Below are positions 1-12,719 of a DNA stretch of 64,000 nt, piece after piece; position 1 is the first letter of the stretch; every line of letters begins with the position of its first letter. The notes beneath the pieces are model-generated. The model worked only from the letters and a program-made list of their open reading frames with translations, was not told the origin of the DNA and ran no database searches. The DNA comes from Symbiodinium natans (taxonomy: Eukaryota; Sar; Dinophyceae; Suessiales; Symbiodiniaceae). The position numbers and the translations under genes are program-made. The stretch is from positions 246,001-310,000 of the forward strand of contig CAJNDS010002498.1 of the NCBI GenBank assembly GCA_905221605.1, in the 5' to 3' direction.

Positions 1-1560
1 GGGAATGCCATAAGAGATGTGGTGGCAGCGGCCTGCCCGAAGTACGCATGCGACACGTTCTGCCCCTCTGCAACAGCACAGCCAGCCGACGAGCAGAAAA
101 CTCCGCACACACATGATCACACACGCCAGGATCTGTGCTGATGCTGCCCTTTTGTGCATCGCAGAAGATCGTGAACACTCAATTGGAAACCTGGCTTTTC
201 AGCCTGCCTTAGCATGCCATGTGCATTTTTAGAAGCATTGTCTGGTGCTGTGCGATTTGACTTCAAGCTCCATCTGGAGTATAGTGGTGGCAAGTAGAGT
301 GCAAGTTGCCACTTCCTCGCTGCCGCCGGGTGCCTGGATCTGCTTGAGCCATGTGGTAAAAGTTCGAAAAAACGTCCTCCGCTTTCTATGGCGATTCAGG
401 ACGAGGCGGCAATCAACAGCCGGCACCTTGTCCGCTGAAACGTGTACTGTGTTTGCTTGGTCACTTGATTCCTGCCACGTCATGTCACGGGGTCCTACAC
501 CTGGTGCTTTTGGCTCAGCAGTGTCATCTCTGGACTCTGCGATCTAGCGGCGGAGGCCCCGTCTCGTAAGTTGAAGTTTAGCAGAGCTTTAGCAGTGAAA
601 GCAAAGCTAGAGGAGTGAAGCAAACCGTGCAATTCTGCCTGTGAGACACTTCGCGTGCCAGCAGGCAATGGGAGGCTTGATCACAGCTCCGCTTTCTGGA
701 GTTGGAACCTTAGCTTTCGTACCAGTGTTGCCAGTTTCAGTGTCAGCGGTGGCCAAGGCTGGCACTTGTCTTGGTGGCTGCTTTGGCAGCTGCTTGGCGA
801 CCGGCTGTTGCTTGATGCTTAATCTGGGTAGCGTTGTCTTCACAGCTTGGCTAAAGACCCCGACTCAGCCCCCATCTTGACATTCACAGGCAAGTTGGCG
901 GGCAGTGGCACCGCCTTTGCCTGAACTTATCCTGACGCACAATCCATCAGCTTCCTTCTTCACTCTAGAACGCATGGGTCAGGTCAACTCTGTCAGAGCT
1001 TCGAGGTTTGTGTTGATTTGGCTGCAGGCCATGTGCGAGTAAAATTCTGGGTAGCATTCTAGAATGACCCTGCCGACTCTGCTATTTTTGCCAACTTTGC
1101 AGATCTTCACTGCAGCTTTGGCCTTTCTTCTTTCTGAGACGGCTGCCAGCGACCTAGCGCCTAGGTTTCAAAGGCTGAGATTTCAACATTTTCAGCACTG
1201 GCCAATGTTGAAACTGGCTACCAATACTTGTGCGAAGGAGAGATGGCTGCCGTGGACTTGCACGAAGCTTGACCTGGTCGGTGATACCGGCAAGTTTGCA
1301 AGTCTTTTCAAGCTTTGCACAACGAGCGGGAGCAGCCGCACGGCCCACCGAAGGTCTAGGCGACCTCGGCGTGTGTGAATGCCGGACTGCCGAGGGGCAG
1401 TGTTGGCCGAGCTCACAGAAAGTTATTGAGCTTGGTTGGAACATGTTGAAGCTGTGTTGAAATGCCGAGCACACAGTAAGGTCAGACCAGTTGATTTACA
1501 GGACCGAGGCTTCACGGACATGCACTCTATGCGAAATTCAAGGAAAACCACGAACAGCGC
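1..1560. other. No convincing gene
   Basis: I see only short overlapping open frames on both strands with no recognisable motif and no exon series. A stretch at 508-517 matches ten bases of the dinoflagellate spliced leader but is followed by no gene. Confidence 0.4.
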
Positions 1561-1564
1561 TTTC

Positions 1565-2060
1565 ATGTCCGAGGCTTCCGGGACAGCGGTCTTCCTTGCT
1601 CTACTTCTCATGTCCCTCAGTGGATGCGCCGAGGGAGCGGCTAGGCCCGGAATGCAGCTTGCAGAGGTCAGCATACACGACCATGGGCGGGCATACGGGC
1701 ATTTTGAGTCTTATCGACCCGTAGAGTGCATGCCTGCAGGGCCTACTCAGTCGCCAAGTTCATGGCGGTGGCCACTGGTCTATATAGATGGAGATGATGA
1801 GCTGCAAATGATGCAATTAGGCACCGGGTGCTTTGCTGAGGTTTGTCTCGTTTTCATCACGCTCTTTCTGCCGAATCAGGTCTGACGCCAGTGTTGCTGT
1901 TGTTTGCCGTATGCCGTATCCGTATGCTCCACCTACATCAAGCTGGGCTCAGGTTTGGGTCGGTTTCGGAAGCATTGCCACGGCATTGTCTGCCATCTTC
2001 TTGGTAGCGCAGGCCTGGAGCCAGAGATGGTCTGGTCTCTTACGGGTACTTGGAAATAAT
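1565..2060 (+). CDS. Candidate membrane or secreted protein, exons only
   Basis: I do not recognise this gene. An ATG at 1565 opens a frame that begins with a hydrophobic stretch (SGTAVFLALLLMSLSGC) like a signal peptide or membrane anchor, followed by about 70 hydrophilic residues up to roughly 1830. A second frame at about 1910-2045 holds another helix-like stretch (VWVGFGSIATALSAIFLV). The two frames differ, so an intron would have to join them near 1830-1910. Splice sites were not fixed. The frames could also be chance; the hydrophobic character and the M start are the only support. Confidence 0.28.
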
Positions 2061-2187
2061 TTGAAATTTTTGGGTACTATAATTCCAAGGAAACAGCAAA
2101 AACAATAATTTTGCTAGGGTTTGCTATTTGAGGACTGGAAGCCCTCACAGCTTTGATATTTTGAGACAAGAAAAGGAGGAAGAGCGT

Positions 2188-2271
<84 letters not shown>
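2188..2271 (+). repeat. (AGC)28 trinucleotide microsatellite
   Basis: An uninterrupted run of 28 AGC units. It reads as poly-Ser, poly-Ala or poly-Cys depending on frame and strand. No surrounding frame looks genic, so I treat it as a plain microsatellite and not as a homopolymer-containing protein. Confidence 0.97.
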
Positions 2272-2272
<1 letters not shown>

Positions 2273-5200
2273 GACGCGAATGTGCGAAGAACTGTTGTAT
2301 AATGTTGAGCATGCTGGGGCTTGCTCATGCACCAGAGACAAGTATGAAGTCGTCATGACATGTTTCTGCATAGTTTCCGAGTTTGCCGCTGTACCTGTAC
2401 TTGGAATTGCTCGTCATAGCTCTAAAACCATCCCCACCTCATTCGAGGTTTAAGAGGGTGATCCACTAAAGAGGCGGGTCATGCGTGCGGGACTGAACAC
2501 GACGTAGAGCGCAGAATGCAGACAGCATCCCGACGAGAACGATTTAAGGCATAAGGAACAACGCAAAACGTGCAGAAGGGGTGGCTGCATGCGTGCGCCA
2601 TTGAATAAGAGCCATTCCTCCTTCATGGGGTACGATGTGTTGGGAGCATGACTGTGATGCCGGAAAGCGTTTTTGGTTGCAGGCCTCCTGTGAGCTTAGA
2701 GTTTCGAGAAATGTTTTCCTGACCTTCAGCTGAAGATCAGTAGCATTCGACAGTCCATTCTGTTGATCGATTTCGGCTACACTTGGAATGTGCAGCCCTC
2801 GGACTTTCGACGGCAGGGGAAGCCTTCTGCCACGTGTGCAGTCAGCGTAGTGGCTCAGGAAACTTGGTATGCCAATGCCCTCGAGGCCTCGTGTGAGATG
2901 TAGTAGGCGATGTCCTTGTCGCATCTGTCACATAGGCAAGGCGGCGAGAGATTGGCACCAAGGGGTACAGGTGCGGGCTGAATGGGGTTGATGTTCTTAT
3001 GCTGCTCTTGTGCAAGTCGTGCGCCCGTTTGTTGGGCAGGCTTTGGGTTGGGGCCATGTTGCTTTCGTTGCTGGCTCGGACAAGACCCTGCTTGCTTCGG
3101 CGCACATCAATGTGGTCTGAGGTCTGCAGCTTTGGTCCTAGGCCGGCTGAATGTCACTGGTGCGAGCTTGTCAAGCCTCTTCAGCGTATTCGCGTCTGTG
3201 CGCTGTTCAGGTGCCATCATCGTTGCAATTTACCTGTTCTGTGTGTTCAAGGAGGGAGAGTAGCTTATAGTAGCTTATGGGTTTCCAGCATGAAAGCATA
3301 TGAAAACCAAAGAGATTCCGAGCCGAGACTCGCAGGATGCTAGCAGCAGAGCTGTGAACGCATCCGCTATGATCTTGCCGGAGCCTTTCTGTGGCTTTCT
3401 GTGCCTTTCTGTGCCAAATCGCAGGATCTTGCACGGATCGCCTCGAACCCCAACTCTAGGTCTGCAGCCCTGGCCTTTGTCAGCATTACGGACTGGTGTG
3501 AGCATGGTTTTTGCCTCACTCGCCTCACTTTGCCAAAGCCACATCCGCGCGCTGCAAGCATCTTCAAAGCTCTTTGTCCGAGCAGGTGCCCTTCTCACAT
3601 CGGCCGTCATCATGGCGTGAGCGCGTTTGAAGCATGTCGTATTTCGCTTCTTTTGGTTCAGACAGCCGCCTGCACGTGTCCGCAGGTACACGGTCTGGCT
3701 TATCTGCGAGTCTCTTGCTGTTCTGTGGCTCACTAAGATTGAAATGCGCGGTCTGCTGGCTGGTGTGGTGAGAAACAAACAGCATGACAAAATCTTCACA
3801 CAACTTCGCCCCTCTGGGGAGTCTTCAGATCTCTTCATGTCACTGCCATGTGCTTAGGCCAAGTGGCTCTCCCCTGCAATTGCCGTCTTGGGCAAGGGGC
3901 TTTGTCCAGCGCCAGGCGATAAGGTCAGACAGTGTCTGTCACCCACGTGTGCAGAGACATATTTCTGAAATGCAATGCAGACTACATTCCCGATGTAGTC
4001 TCGGAGTTTTCAGCTACTTCTTTATTCCGGTGCAAGATTCAAGTGATCATCTCGGCAGTTGCTGTCGATGTAGAGCCGCGGCCCAGGCTGGCCTTGTCCT
4101 CTGCGCCTTCTCATTGCTTTCCACAACTGCTGGTGTGGGTGGCTGGGGATCAAGCCCGGAGGAGCCTGTGACCCGCGGTGTCATTGTGGGGCTCTCTTAT
4201 GTCTCTGAGAGCACCTCTTGGCTGTGTTGTGTGAGGAAGCTGCAGCTCCACCGGTCCGAGCCCTGGAGTCTTCAGGGCCGTTAAAGCCGTGGCAGATGGC
4301 TTTGGCAGGCAGACGGCCGTCCTCGTAGCTTGATTGAAGCGGAGGCTGCTAGTGAGGCCAGCCAGAGCCTGCTCTTGTCTAAGCCAAGGCCTCTGGAAGC
4401 ACTGCAACTTGAGTTCGTTTTCATCTCTTTATCATTCGTTGCCCGTGTCTGTGAGTTTGTTTTTAGTGATTGCCTGTCTCTCTCTCTCCCTCTCTCTCTC
4501 TCTGGTTTTCCGCTCTTTGTTTTCGCATTGTGCTGTATGCTTCTTGCTTTTTGCATTTGCTTTTTGATCTCTGCTCTTTGTGTTTATGTTTTTGCACGGT
4601 CTTTTTGCATCTTTACTATTCAGTTTGCAGGGCCGCTCCTTTGTAAAGCCGTACGTGTTTCTAGAAGCACGAGGCACCAGTCCGAAAAGGTCAGTGCCCT
4701 CAGGAAAGAAGTGAGGCACTAGAAACATCTCCAACGGGGGCCAGTTTTTGGTGTCATGAGCAAACAAGTTGTTAGGGAAGGATGCGCGAGATTGTTTGAG
4801 GGTTTGAGGGTTGCAGGGTTTGCAGGTTTAAAGGTGTCAGGGTGTTGGGTCTTTAGGGTCACGGGCTTTAGCGTGTCAAGCAGTCCTTTGGGTTTTAGGC
4901 TTGGAGAAACAAGGTCGACGCCTCGTGTCGGGGGCTTGAGGCAGTAGCAGATGCTCAAGTTTTCCTGACGCAGCGGGATTGCTCGGCCTGGGCATTCCAA
5001 GGCAGATTAGGGCGGTCTATTCTGCCCCACCCGTTTATTCCTTCCAGGGCAGAAACATCGCTGAGCGTTGGGTGTGGGGGGCGTGAATCCGGATGTTTCG
5101 AAGCCTGTGCAAGCGCTGGTGGACAGCTTTTATTTTGCACTTCAAGAAGTCGGATGTTCTCACAGCATGTGCTCTGGAAGTCCCTTCCTCGATGGACATG

Positions 5201-8100
5201 TTAACGCTTCCGCAGAGCGCGTGGCGAAAGGTTGCGACGATGCTGCGTGCTAGGGCATAGAAATATTCAATGTAGGTTTTCCGATGGAAGCCTAGGGGAC
5301 AGAGGAGATCTCTGGATTTCCGACTAGTTATAAAGGAGGCTCGAGCATAGGGATGGAAGTTTTCCAGCAACACAATACATAGAGAACACCGAGGTTTTCC
5401 TGACAAAATGTAAGGAAGTCAATCGAGTGCTTTTCCTGCTCAAGTATGCAGGTACTGGGGGTTGTCCTAGTTGCCACAGAAGGCACGGGGCCACAGGCCA
5501 GAGTGATGTGTCACTTGGTTTTCGCTATGAAAACCGCCACCCCGAGAGCCGCGTGGGCCCCCCTCCCAGACACTGGAGTCACGCAAAGTCTTGGTCGCCC
5601 CAGGGCCAGCTCGGAAGCTGCCATGGCTCCTCACCTGTGACCTGCCTTTCTGGTTCGTTCTGCTGCTGTAAGTCAACCTCGGACGACTGTCGATACTTAG
5701 CAAGGCAAACAGGCGCAACCGGCGGTGGGTGCCGCCTCAGCATAATCCCCAGCGATAAGCTCCGCAGTGTCGCAACGCGATTTGGGTAAAAATCTCGTAT
5801 TGCGAGAACAGCACGCCATCAACAATTGTGCCGACGTAGACCCCAACCACTTCAGCATCATCATAAAAGCACCTCGAGTCGAGAGCGCTCCAAGAGCATT
5901 CGAAAGTGTTCATCTCAGTTCAAAAAACTGGCAACGCCCGAGCTGTACCTGGGGGAGTCCAGCCAAAACGCAGCCTTTTGGCGCCTTCTTTTGCTACGTT
6001 TTCTGTCATGGCACGCCTCGAAAGTGCAAACAGTCACGAGGATGAGGCCTCCGGAGAACGACTGGACGGAAGGTGCACGGATTTAGACCAGGGCACATGC
6101 CCCGCGAGGCCAAATCTAGTTATTTACCTATTGTTGCTTGCCGTTCGGCGTGTGCGGCTCTGCGGGACGCACGGCCCATACGGCACCTAATCAAGTGCGA
6201 CACGGGCACGTGAAGACATGCAGAGTCATCGGTCGAGGTTTGAGATGCGAACGGCGCCTAGTCCGGCCCGCAGGAAGTATCAGGGTTCCAGGCCCTGCTG
6301 GCGGGGTCTTCCCCATAAAAATCGCAACAAATCCATACCAACTCCTTTTTTCTCCCATCTTATCCCCAAGAGAGGGTTCCCATAGGGCACAGGACCGCTT
6401 GAGGAACAAAGTGACCAGGACAGCATACCAGTATACCCCGCACAATCTGGGGCCGTTGCACTTTTGCAGGCCGCGCCAGCGGAGGCAGGAAACCTTGCTG
6501 TGGCCACGCCAGGGTTCCATGCCGTGGCTCCATGCCGTTGCCATTGCGTTCGCTGAGTTCGCAGCAGGCTGAGGGCGCGACCATGACTGCGTCAGAGGTC
6601 ATTGGCCCATCGCAGAATTGCATGTTGCAAGGATCATGAATCAGAGTCAGCTCATATAGTTTAGCAGATTTTGAGCTAGAGGAACACAAGCGATTGCAGG
6701 CACGGGTCTTTGGTGCTGATTGTGCTGTTCATGCAGCTGCTGCGCTCTACGTAGCATCCTCTTTGGCACCGAGGAGTGCTCACAGACGATCCCACATTCT
6801 CAAAGTCCTACCAATAGTTGCATCAGTTACACTGACACCGCTGATTTGCAAGACTTTGAACAGGACAAGTGGAACCACGTATGCCTTGCGGGTGCCGTTC
6901 CTGTCACTCAACCTGAACAAAGGATTCAGAAGCTTCCTGACCCAGCCAGGTGACTGCGATCTTCCTGTCCTTGGGTTTGTACGGCTGGTCCTTGGTCGCT
7001 CCAAAAGCTACTGGGTTTGCAGTGTAGGGCAGTTCTGGATGCATCTTGCAGTGTTGGGCCGCCCTGGAAGCATCTTGACTGAGATGAGTTGCTGAGTCAG
7101 GTTTTGACCGGCAGGAGATTCAACTGATTTCCATCCCTTTCCCTTCGCAGGATGTAGGTGAGGAAGCTAAGCAGCTTGCCCTATCTGCAGACATGTGGCC
7201 ACGCTGCTTCAACAAGCATGCTGGCAACACGAATTTGTCTGCTGTTGGCTGTTGTCATGTACAGAGCTCAGCTTCAATCTTCGCTGCTGCAGCTTCAGCA
7301 TCGTATGGGCTGTGCAGCTGGCGTGTTGCAGCATTGGCTGAGGAGCGCCAATCGACATGGGGCAAGATAAGAAAGGCTCTATTAATGGAACTGATTTTCT
7401 AACCTACTAGGCAACATGCCGCAGAGTAACAGTCAGATCTATCTGTAATCATTGCTGGACAGACGGCCTGCCTCAGAATGTTTCGATGCCTCTTGCATGC
7501 TGCTTGGGCAGGGCATTGGCAATGCTTGGCAGTCGCACTGCAGATGCAGACTTGTGTAGCATCAAGCCGGAAATTACCGTCTTGAAAACCAACATTCAAA
7601 GAACAGAAGCTGCGATGCCTTGGTCATGTCTCCAATGCGTGCCGTGCTTGCAGTGAAGTTGCTGCAGAGTCAATCGAGGTCAAATGAAGTTCTACACGGC
7701 CCTGCAAGTACCTAAGTTGCTGCTCTCGGGCTCTTCCGCGTCCGCATCAAGTTGGTCGTTTAGGTGCTGCTTGGTGGCGGCGTTTGCTGCAAAGACGCAG
7801 CCTGGACAATTACAGGCTTGGGGACCGCGCCACACGCAACATGCACTTGGACATGGATGTACCATGATGTACCATCAATTTTAGGGATCCCTGCACCAGC
7901 TTGGGTTTGCAAGGCGGGCCAGGCTTTGGTGCAGGATCACTTGCAACCAAAGGCTTGGGCATCAGCCGTGGCTACATTCTGCAAGACGTCGCCGCTGTGC
8001 TTTGCTCTTGTGCTGTGCAGGAACTTTCGGAGGAGGAAGTCGTCGAGGCACCGTGAGTCTCGTAGAATCTCTTAGAGTTCTTGTGATTTTGCTGACTGAA
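2272..8100. other. Gene-poor stretch
   Basis: No gene could be supported on either strand. Notable content is a CT tract at about 4480-4502 and, at 4790-4900, a degenerate run of TTTGAGGG/TTTAGGG-like words that may be decayed telomeric sequence. Short hydrophobic frames near 2980-3250 and 3930-4170 were considered but lack any exon series or motif. Confidence 0.4.
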
Positions 8101-8102
8101 GC

Positions 8103-9263
8103 ATGTCCGGACAGGGAGCTCTTGGAGGGAACTCCTCCGGTCGGGAGCAGAAAAAGAAGGAGAAGGACGCAAAGGACGGCCCACTGCTCTCGCCCCCCGT
8201 CGTCACTTCCTTGCCTGCCGGGTCTCCTGCTGCGGCGCCCGCCGCCGCGCCTGCAGCGGCTCCCGCTGCAGCTCCATCTGCTGCTTCGACGAGCGTTCCA
8301 GAGGTAGCCTGGTTTTCCTGGTGGCCCTGGTGGTTGTCACCCAGCATCCCAGCTGCAGTTTGTCTTAGGGGGGGGCCGAGTTCAGCGTGCATGTACGCCA
8401 TGGCGATATTAAAAAAACACGGCTATATGTCGTTGCGTGTCAGTCGACTGTTTTGGTATCGCCAGCTTGGACTGTCCGGAACAGAGTCAGGGTTAGAGGA
8501 TCTTGCGAGACCAGATTTCAAGCGCTCTCGTTGCAATCCCTGAAAAGCCGAGAGCTATGGATCATGTGTGGAAGTTGGTTGTCTCAGATTTGAAGACAGT
8601 TGTAGGCCTGGGGTAAGTTACTTGGGTTCCAGTCCTGTTTAGCATGTTCAATTGTGCCGCATTGTGTTGTAAACTGAAAGTTGTCCCAACCTCACTCGAC
8701 GCGAAGCAATCGTAACTACCGTAGAACCAAATTCAAACTGTCGTTTCGGTCCCTGTCAATGCGCCTATAGCTGGATGTCCAAGAACCTCCGCCCAAGCAT
8801 GATGTTTCCGCAAGCCCGCAGAACTCTGGGTGCAACTAATGTATCCCAAATTGGGTTTCCTTTGTTGGTGCGTGCACTGGATGAACAAGGTTTCTGGAGT
8901 TTGATGAAGGCAGCTCTGCATAATCTTTCTGCATGTGATTTTGTTTTTTTTGCGGTCACAGAAGTAGTCCGCGGTCCTGTCGGACCCGCCGAAATCAGTT
9001 TCATCAAGGTGCAAGACTGCCGCAGTTTGCAATCTTCCTTGCTCAGCTGCTTGCTGTTGCCCAGCTTTCCGTAAGGCCAGATCTGGGAAGCTTTCTTTGG
9101 CAAAGATCCGCAGCATACTCCTGCGACGCTTGCGCAAATCAAGGGTTTGGATGAGTCCGTCTTTGCGCCGGCCCCCCTCAGAAAAGAGACCAAAGAAGAT
9201 CCAACCTTTGCACCAGCTCCACCATTGAAGAAGACTTCCATGTTGGAACGGCAAGGGCCCTAA
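8103..9263 (+). CDS. Candidate multi-exon gene, Ala/Pro-rich N-terminus
   Basis: Not a family I recognise. Exon 1 would run from the ATG at 8103 to 8303 (donor GAG|GTAGCC). It encodes a charged start (MSGQGALGGNSSGREQKKK) and then an Ala-Pro repeat linker. The last exon runs from about 9076 or 9081 to the TAA at 9261-9263. It encodes an exon-like stretch (IWEAFFGKDPQHTPATLAQI, then GLDESVFAPAPLRKETKED) with no codons that look random. A small middle exon is possible at about 8553-8612 (MDHVWKLVVSDLKTVVGLG). Frames do not connect without introns, as expected here. Antisense frames over the last exon are longer but look like shadows. Confidence 0.4.
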
Positions 9264-9273
9264 CAGAAGGCAG

Positions 9274-9728
9274 ATGAGTACATGTTACACTTTTGAAGTG
9301 GAACATTATGGAACATTCAAGGTCAAGAACCTCGAGCAAGGCACTGGGATGTGTTGGCAAGTCATGGTCCAATTTGCATCCCGTGAACATCCGCCAGAAT
9401 TACAGGCCGACGGCCAGGGTGAGGTTGAGCTCAGTTGGTGGTGGTGGTGGTGGCCTTTCCAATCAGATGAGACAACTCAGAAGGCACTGGGTGGCAATAT
9501 GTAGCTGCGAACTGCCACGATGGTCATCCCGCCTCATCGCTTGGAATGGCTGCATTCCTGCTTTGTTGCTGCGAAGGAGTCTGTCATGGAGGAATTGAGA
9601 GCTGGCGCTTTGGCTGGTGAAGTGTCGATGACCCGTCGACTCCTCAGGGCCTCAGTTTGTCTGACATCTTGCAATTTAAAATCAGCAGCAAGCCGAGCGA
9701 CCTTGAGCTAAGAACTGCCAAAGAAGAA
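9274..9728 (+). CDS. Candidate exon group, unknown function
   Basis: Starting just after the preceding stop, an ATG at 9274 follows an AG and opens MSTCYTFEVEHYGTFKVKNL. A second exon-like stretch near 9560-9640 reads AAKESVMEELRAGALAGEVS. A third has clean borders: acceptor CTCAG|GGC at 9648 and donor GAA|GTAAGA at 9728, encoding GLSLSDILQFKISSKPSDL and LELRTAKEE. No family is recognised. The well-formed borders of the third exon are the best evidence that the group is real. It could be part of the gene upstream if that gene's stop lies in an intron. Confidence 0.35.
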
Positions 9729-10384
9729 GTAAGACCCATTGTCGGCGGCTCGAAGTGTGGAAGTGGCCAGTTGGCAGCAAGAGTACTGCGCATGTCGCGT
9801 TGTCGATCCCAGGTCCAGTGCGTTTGGTGCTGACCCCCTTGCAGCCCAGATGAGCCGCGTGTCTTATAAGCATAGACGCAATGGCCTGAAATCTGTGGTC
9901 TCAGTTGCGTAGTTGCGTTGGCAGAGCTGCCGCGCTAGATCGCACCAACAAAAAAAAGGTCAGCAGGGTTTACGGCGTTACGGTGCCAAGCAGATTGCAG
10001 TGCAGAGCTTGCTTGGAGGGCGGTTCCTTCTTTCGACATTGCTTTCTTGCCATCGCGTTGTGCCTTGTTGACTTTTTGCACGCATGGTCGCAAGCTCTCG
10101 CAGTAGCTGAATGTAGCTGTACTTGTGTCAGGACTGGGATCTGTTGGGTGTTGTCGGTCATGCATGACCACTAGAGCGAAACTGGGGCCCAGATGACTGG
10201 GACCGAACGTGCATATCATGCCAGCGAAAAATGCCCCCACGCCAAGCAGTTTGCCAGCTAGAAAGCAGTTGCATGGACGTCCTGAGCTATCCTACGCAGG
10301 CAAAGCTCGAGGCAGCCTCGTCATACGTGGAGGTGCATTGGCGGAGAGAGAGCCCGGTTGAACACGCTGACCTGACGCATGATG

Positions 10385-10615
10385 CCCCTAAACCCTAAAC
10401 CCTAAACCCTAAACCCTAAACCGTAAACCCTAAACCCTAAACCCTAAACCCTAAACCCTAAACCCTAAACCCTAAACCCTAAACCCTAAACATCCCTAAA
10501 CCCTGAACCCTAAACCCGAAACCCCAAACCCTACACCCTACACCCTACACCCTAAACCCTAAACCCTAAACCCTAAACCCTAAACCCTAAACCCTAAACC
10601 CTAAACCCTAAACCC
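10385..10615 (+). repeat. Interstitial telomeric repeat array (CCCTAAA)n
   Basis: About 230 bp of CCCTAAA (TTTAGGG on the other strand), the plant-type telomere repeat also reported for dinoflagellates. The outer parts are perfect; the middle (about 10490-10550) is degenerate, with CCCTGAA, CCCGAAA and CCCTACA variants. It is internal, with unique sequence on both sides, so it is not a chromosome end. It may be a relic of chromosome fusion or of repair by telomerase. Confidence 0.97.
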
Positions 10616-11026
10616 CATAGACTTGTCAGGAGTATGTGAAAGTCGTGGAAGAGGTGGAACTTGCGGCCAAGGACGTGAGAGTCGGAATCGAATAATGCCA
10701 AACATGGTCCAAGCTATGCCATGGGCATTGGCCTGTATGGGCCTGATCCTTGGAGGAGCTGACAGACGACCCGCCCACAGCTTGTTAAGGATTTCAGATG
10801 AAGCATGATGAAATGGTTGTGTGCTGTGTGCTGTATGGTGCTGTGCATGTGCGCAGTTCATCCATGTGGGCTGTGTATGGCATCAGTTGAACTACAAGAT
10901 GCCGGAAGCCAGACCCAGAATTATGCCAGCCCTAGATCCGCAAAGTCAACTTTGCTGGAACTACGGCATTACTCACAAAGCTGTTTCACAACAAGTGCTT
11001 GAGAGCCGCCATGATGCACTCATGGA

Positions 11027-11260
11027 GTGACTCGAAGCTCCTCAACACGCGAAGGACTGTCGCCATGTCCCAGACATGACATGCCGGGCATGCCTTCTTT
11101 GCAGCCGTTTTGCACATGGACGGTTGCAGGAGTAATGTTGGCAACCATATTGGCAATGCTTTGCGGCGCCCTGAGCATCACCAAACTTTACAGGACGGCC
11201 GAAATTTCAGCCCCGCTTGATAGGGAAAGTTTGCTTGCCAGTTCCTATGGGCCTTTTCAG
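11027..11260 (+). CDS. Candidate exon with one membrane helix
   Basis: An exon-like frame with a clear hydrophobic helix (VAGVMLATILAMLCGALSI) followed by a soluble tail (YRTAEISAPLDRESLLASS), ending at a plausible donor TTTTCAG|GTGGGG. No family is recognised. Just downstream lies a TTAAGGC triplication (about 11266-11290) and more TTTAGGG-like words, so the locus borders decayed telomere-like DNA. A single-pass membrane protein fragment is the most that can be said. Confidence 0.3.
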
Positions 11261-12059
11261 GTGGGGTTTAAGGCTTAAGGCTTAAGGCTCTGGGGTGGCA
11301 CGGGTTTAGGGTCTAGTGGTTTAGGGTTTTTGTGTGTTCGGAGTTTGGGTTTAAGGGCACATCACATTTTTCACGCACGCCGCTGCGCAAGGCGTGTCCT
11401 GCAGTGTGCGCACAGGTTCACGCTCCTCCACGACCCACTCACCCAGGTATGAATTTATATGACTTTGGTGGGCAGCCCCTAAGACCCGACTTTTTCTCCA
11501 CCGCCATGGGTTGAGATTTCAATTGCCATGAAGATCTTCGCACTGATTGCCGGTACGATGGTTGCGATTGCTATTCTGATCTTTAAAGTGACTGCCGTGA
11601 TGATATCTGCGTCTGAGTGCTATCGTGCACTGCCGGGCTCTCTTGGGATTCTCTGTGCTTTCTTGGGATTTCCGCATGAAATTCTCTTTTTTGGGCCTAG
11701 GGATTCGGATGCAAAGGTTCAATATGGGGGGGCGTATCGGGAACCTTTGTGTTGCTGTTCAGATTCTAGAACGGAGTCTTTCCGGGGCCTTTCCAAGGCG
11801 TCTTAAAGTGCGCAAGAGGTATTGTCGGAGACTTTTCGAGAAGTTCCGTCGTCGGCGAATCAGCATCCAAGGCCCGGCTACACAGGTCACGTTCCCTGTG
11901 CCCGCTTGGAGGCGCACACGTATACCCTGAAATACCTGTCCACCGGACTTGAAAGCCCTTGCTTGGCTTGAGAGGGCGAAGCTGTGGCGTCTACTTTCGG
12001 ACGCATTTGCCTCAGCTTGGCAAGCGCCTGGCTTCAAACTCAACATGGCATGGTACTGC

Positions 12060-12480
12060 AACGAACTTTTACCGATTGCGCGAGGTTCCCTCAGAATTGC
12101 TCAAGGTGTCCGCAGCCAGAAGACTTGCGACGTTCAGGCTCGACATTTGAGCTCCGCACAGGGTTCCTGCACAAATTTCAAGAACTGTGGAGTTAAAAGG
12201 CGATGCGATTGCAGCGTGAAGAACAAGATCGACGGACCAGGAGCCCAGAGCCGATTGATTCTTTGGCATCTGGCACTACGGAAGCTGAGGGCAATGATTC
12301 CACCAACGCGAGCTCCAGAGTGCCCCGTCTGGACCGTCGAATGCAACTTATCATTAGGTGCTGTGAATGTGTGACAGGTATGACAAGAGAGGCGTTAGCT
12401 ACCCACCTGCTGGCGACACGCGTCACTCACGAATCCCAGAGTCCAATGAGGACCTGCCCTGTTCTGATAGTGGAGTGAGC
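12060..12480 (+). CDS. Candidate exon group, hydrophilic protein
   Basis: Three exon-like stretches follow one another: about 12063-12150 (NFYRLREVPSELLKVSAARR), an exon from about 12197 to 12355 after acceptor AAAAG|GCGATG (MRLQREEQDRRTRSPEPIDS, then SLASGTTEAEGNDSTNASS), and one from 12377 after CAG|GTATGA (YDKRGVSYPPAGDTRHSRI). Composition is charged and Ser-rich, unlike the cysteine-rich chance frames around it. No domain is recognised. Confidence 0.3.
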
Positions 12481-12719
12481 GCTTGGCAGACTGCTTGCTT
12501 GAGAAAAACTCATGTGCCATCCATGCACACAAGACCTCGCATCGGTGTCTGCTCATCGTCTTAGGAGAAGTTCCACTACCACTCCGGCATGGGATTGACG
12601 TGTCTTCGGCCTGTTCAGCCAGACACGTCAGATCTAGTCAGCAGCAGTTTCCAGCCCGGCCTTGCTTGGTGCGGCCTTTTGATGGCTAATAAGGGCTAGA
12701 TCAGAGAAACCGCGTTGCC

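Noticed and set aside
508-517. TTTTGGCTCA, ten bases of the spliced leader
   Set aside because: It is followed by GC and not AG, lacks the rest of the leader, and has no gene downstream. Chance match.
2077-2371. Poly-Ala, poly-Cys and poly-Ser frames
   Set aside because: All come from the AGC microsatellite; flanks show no gene.
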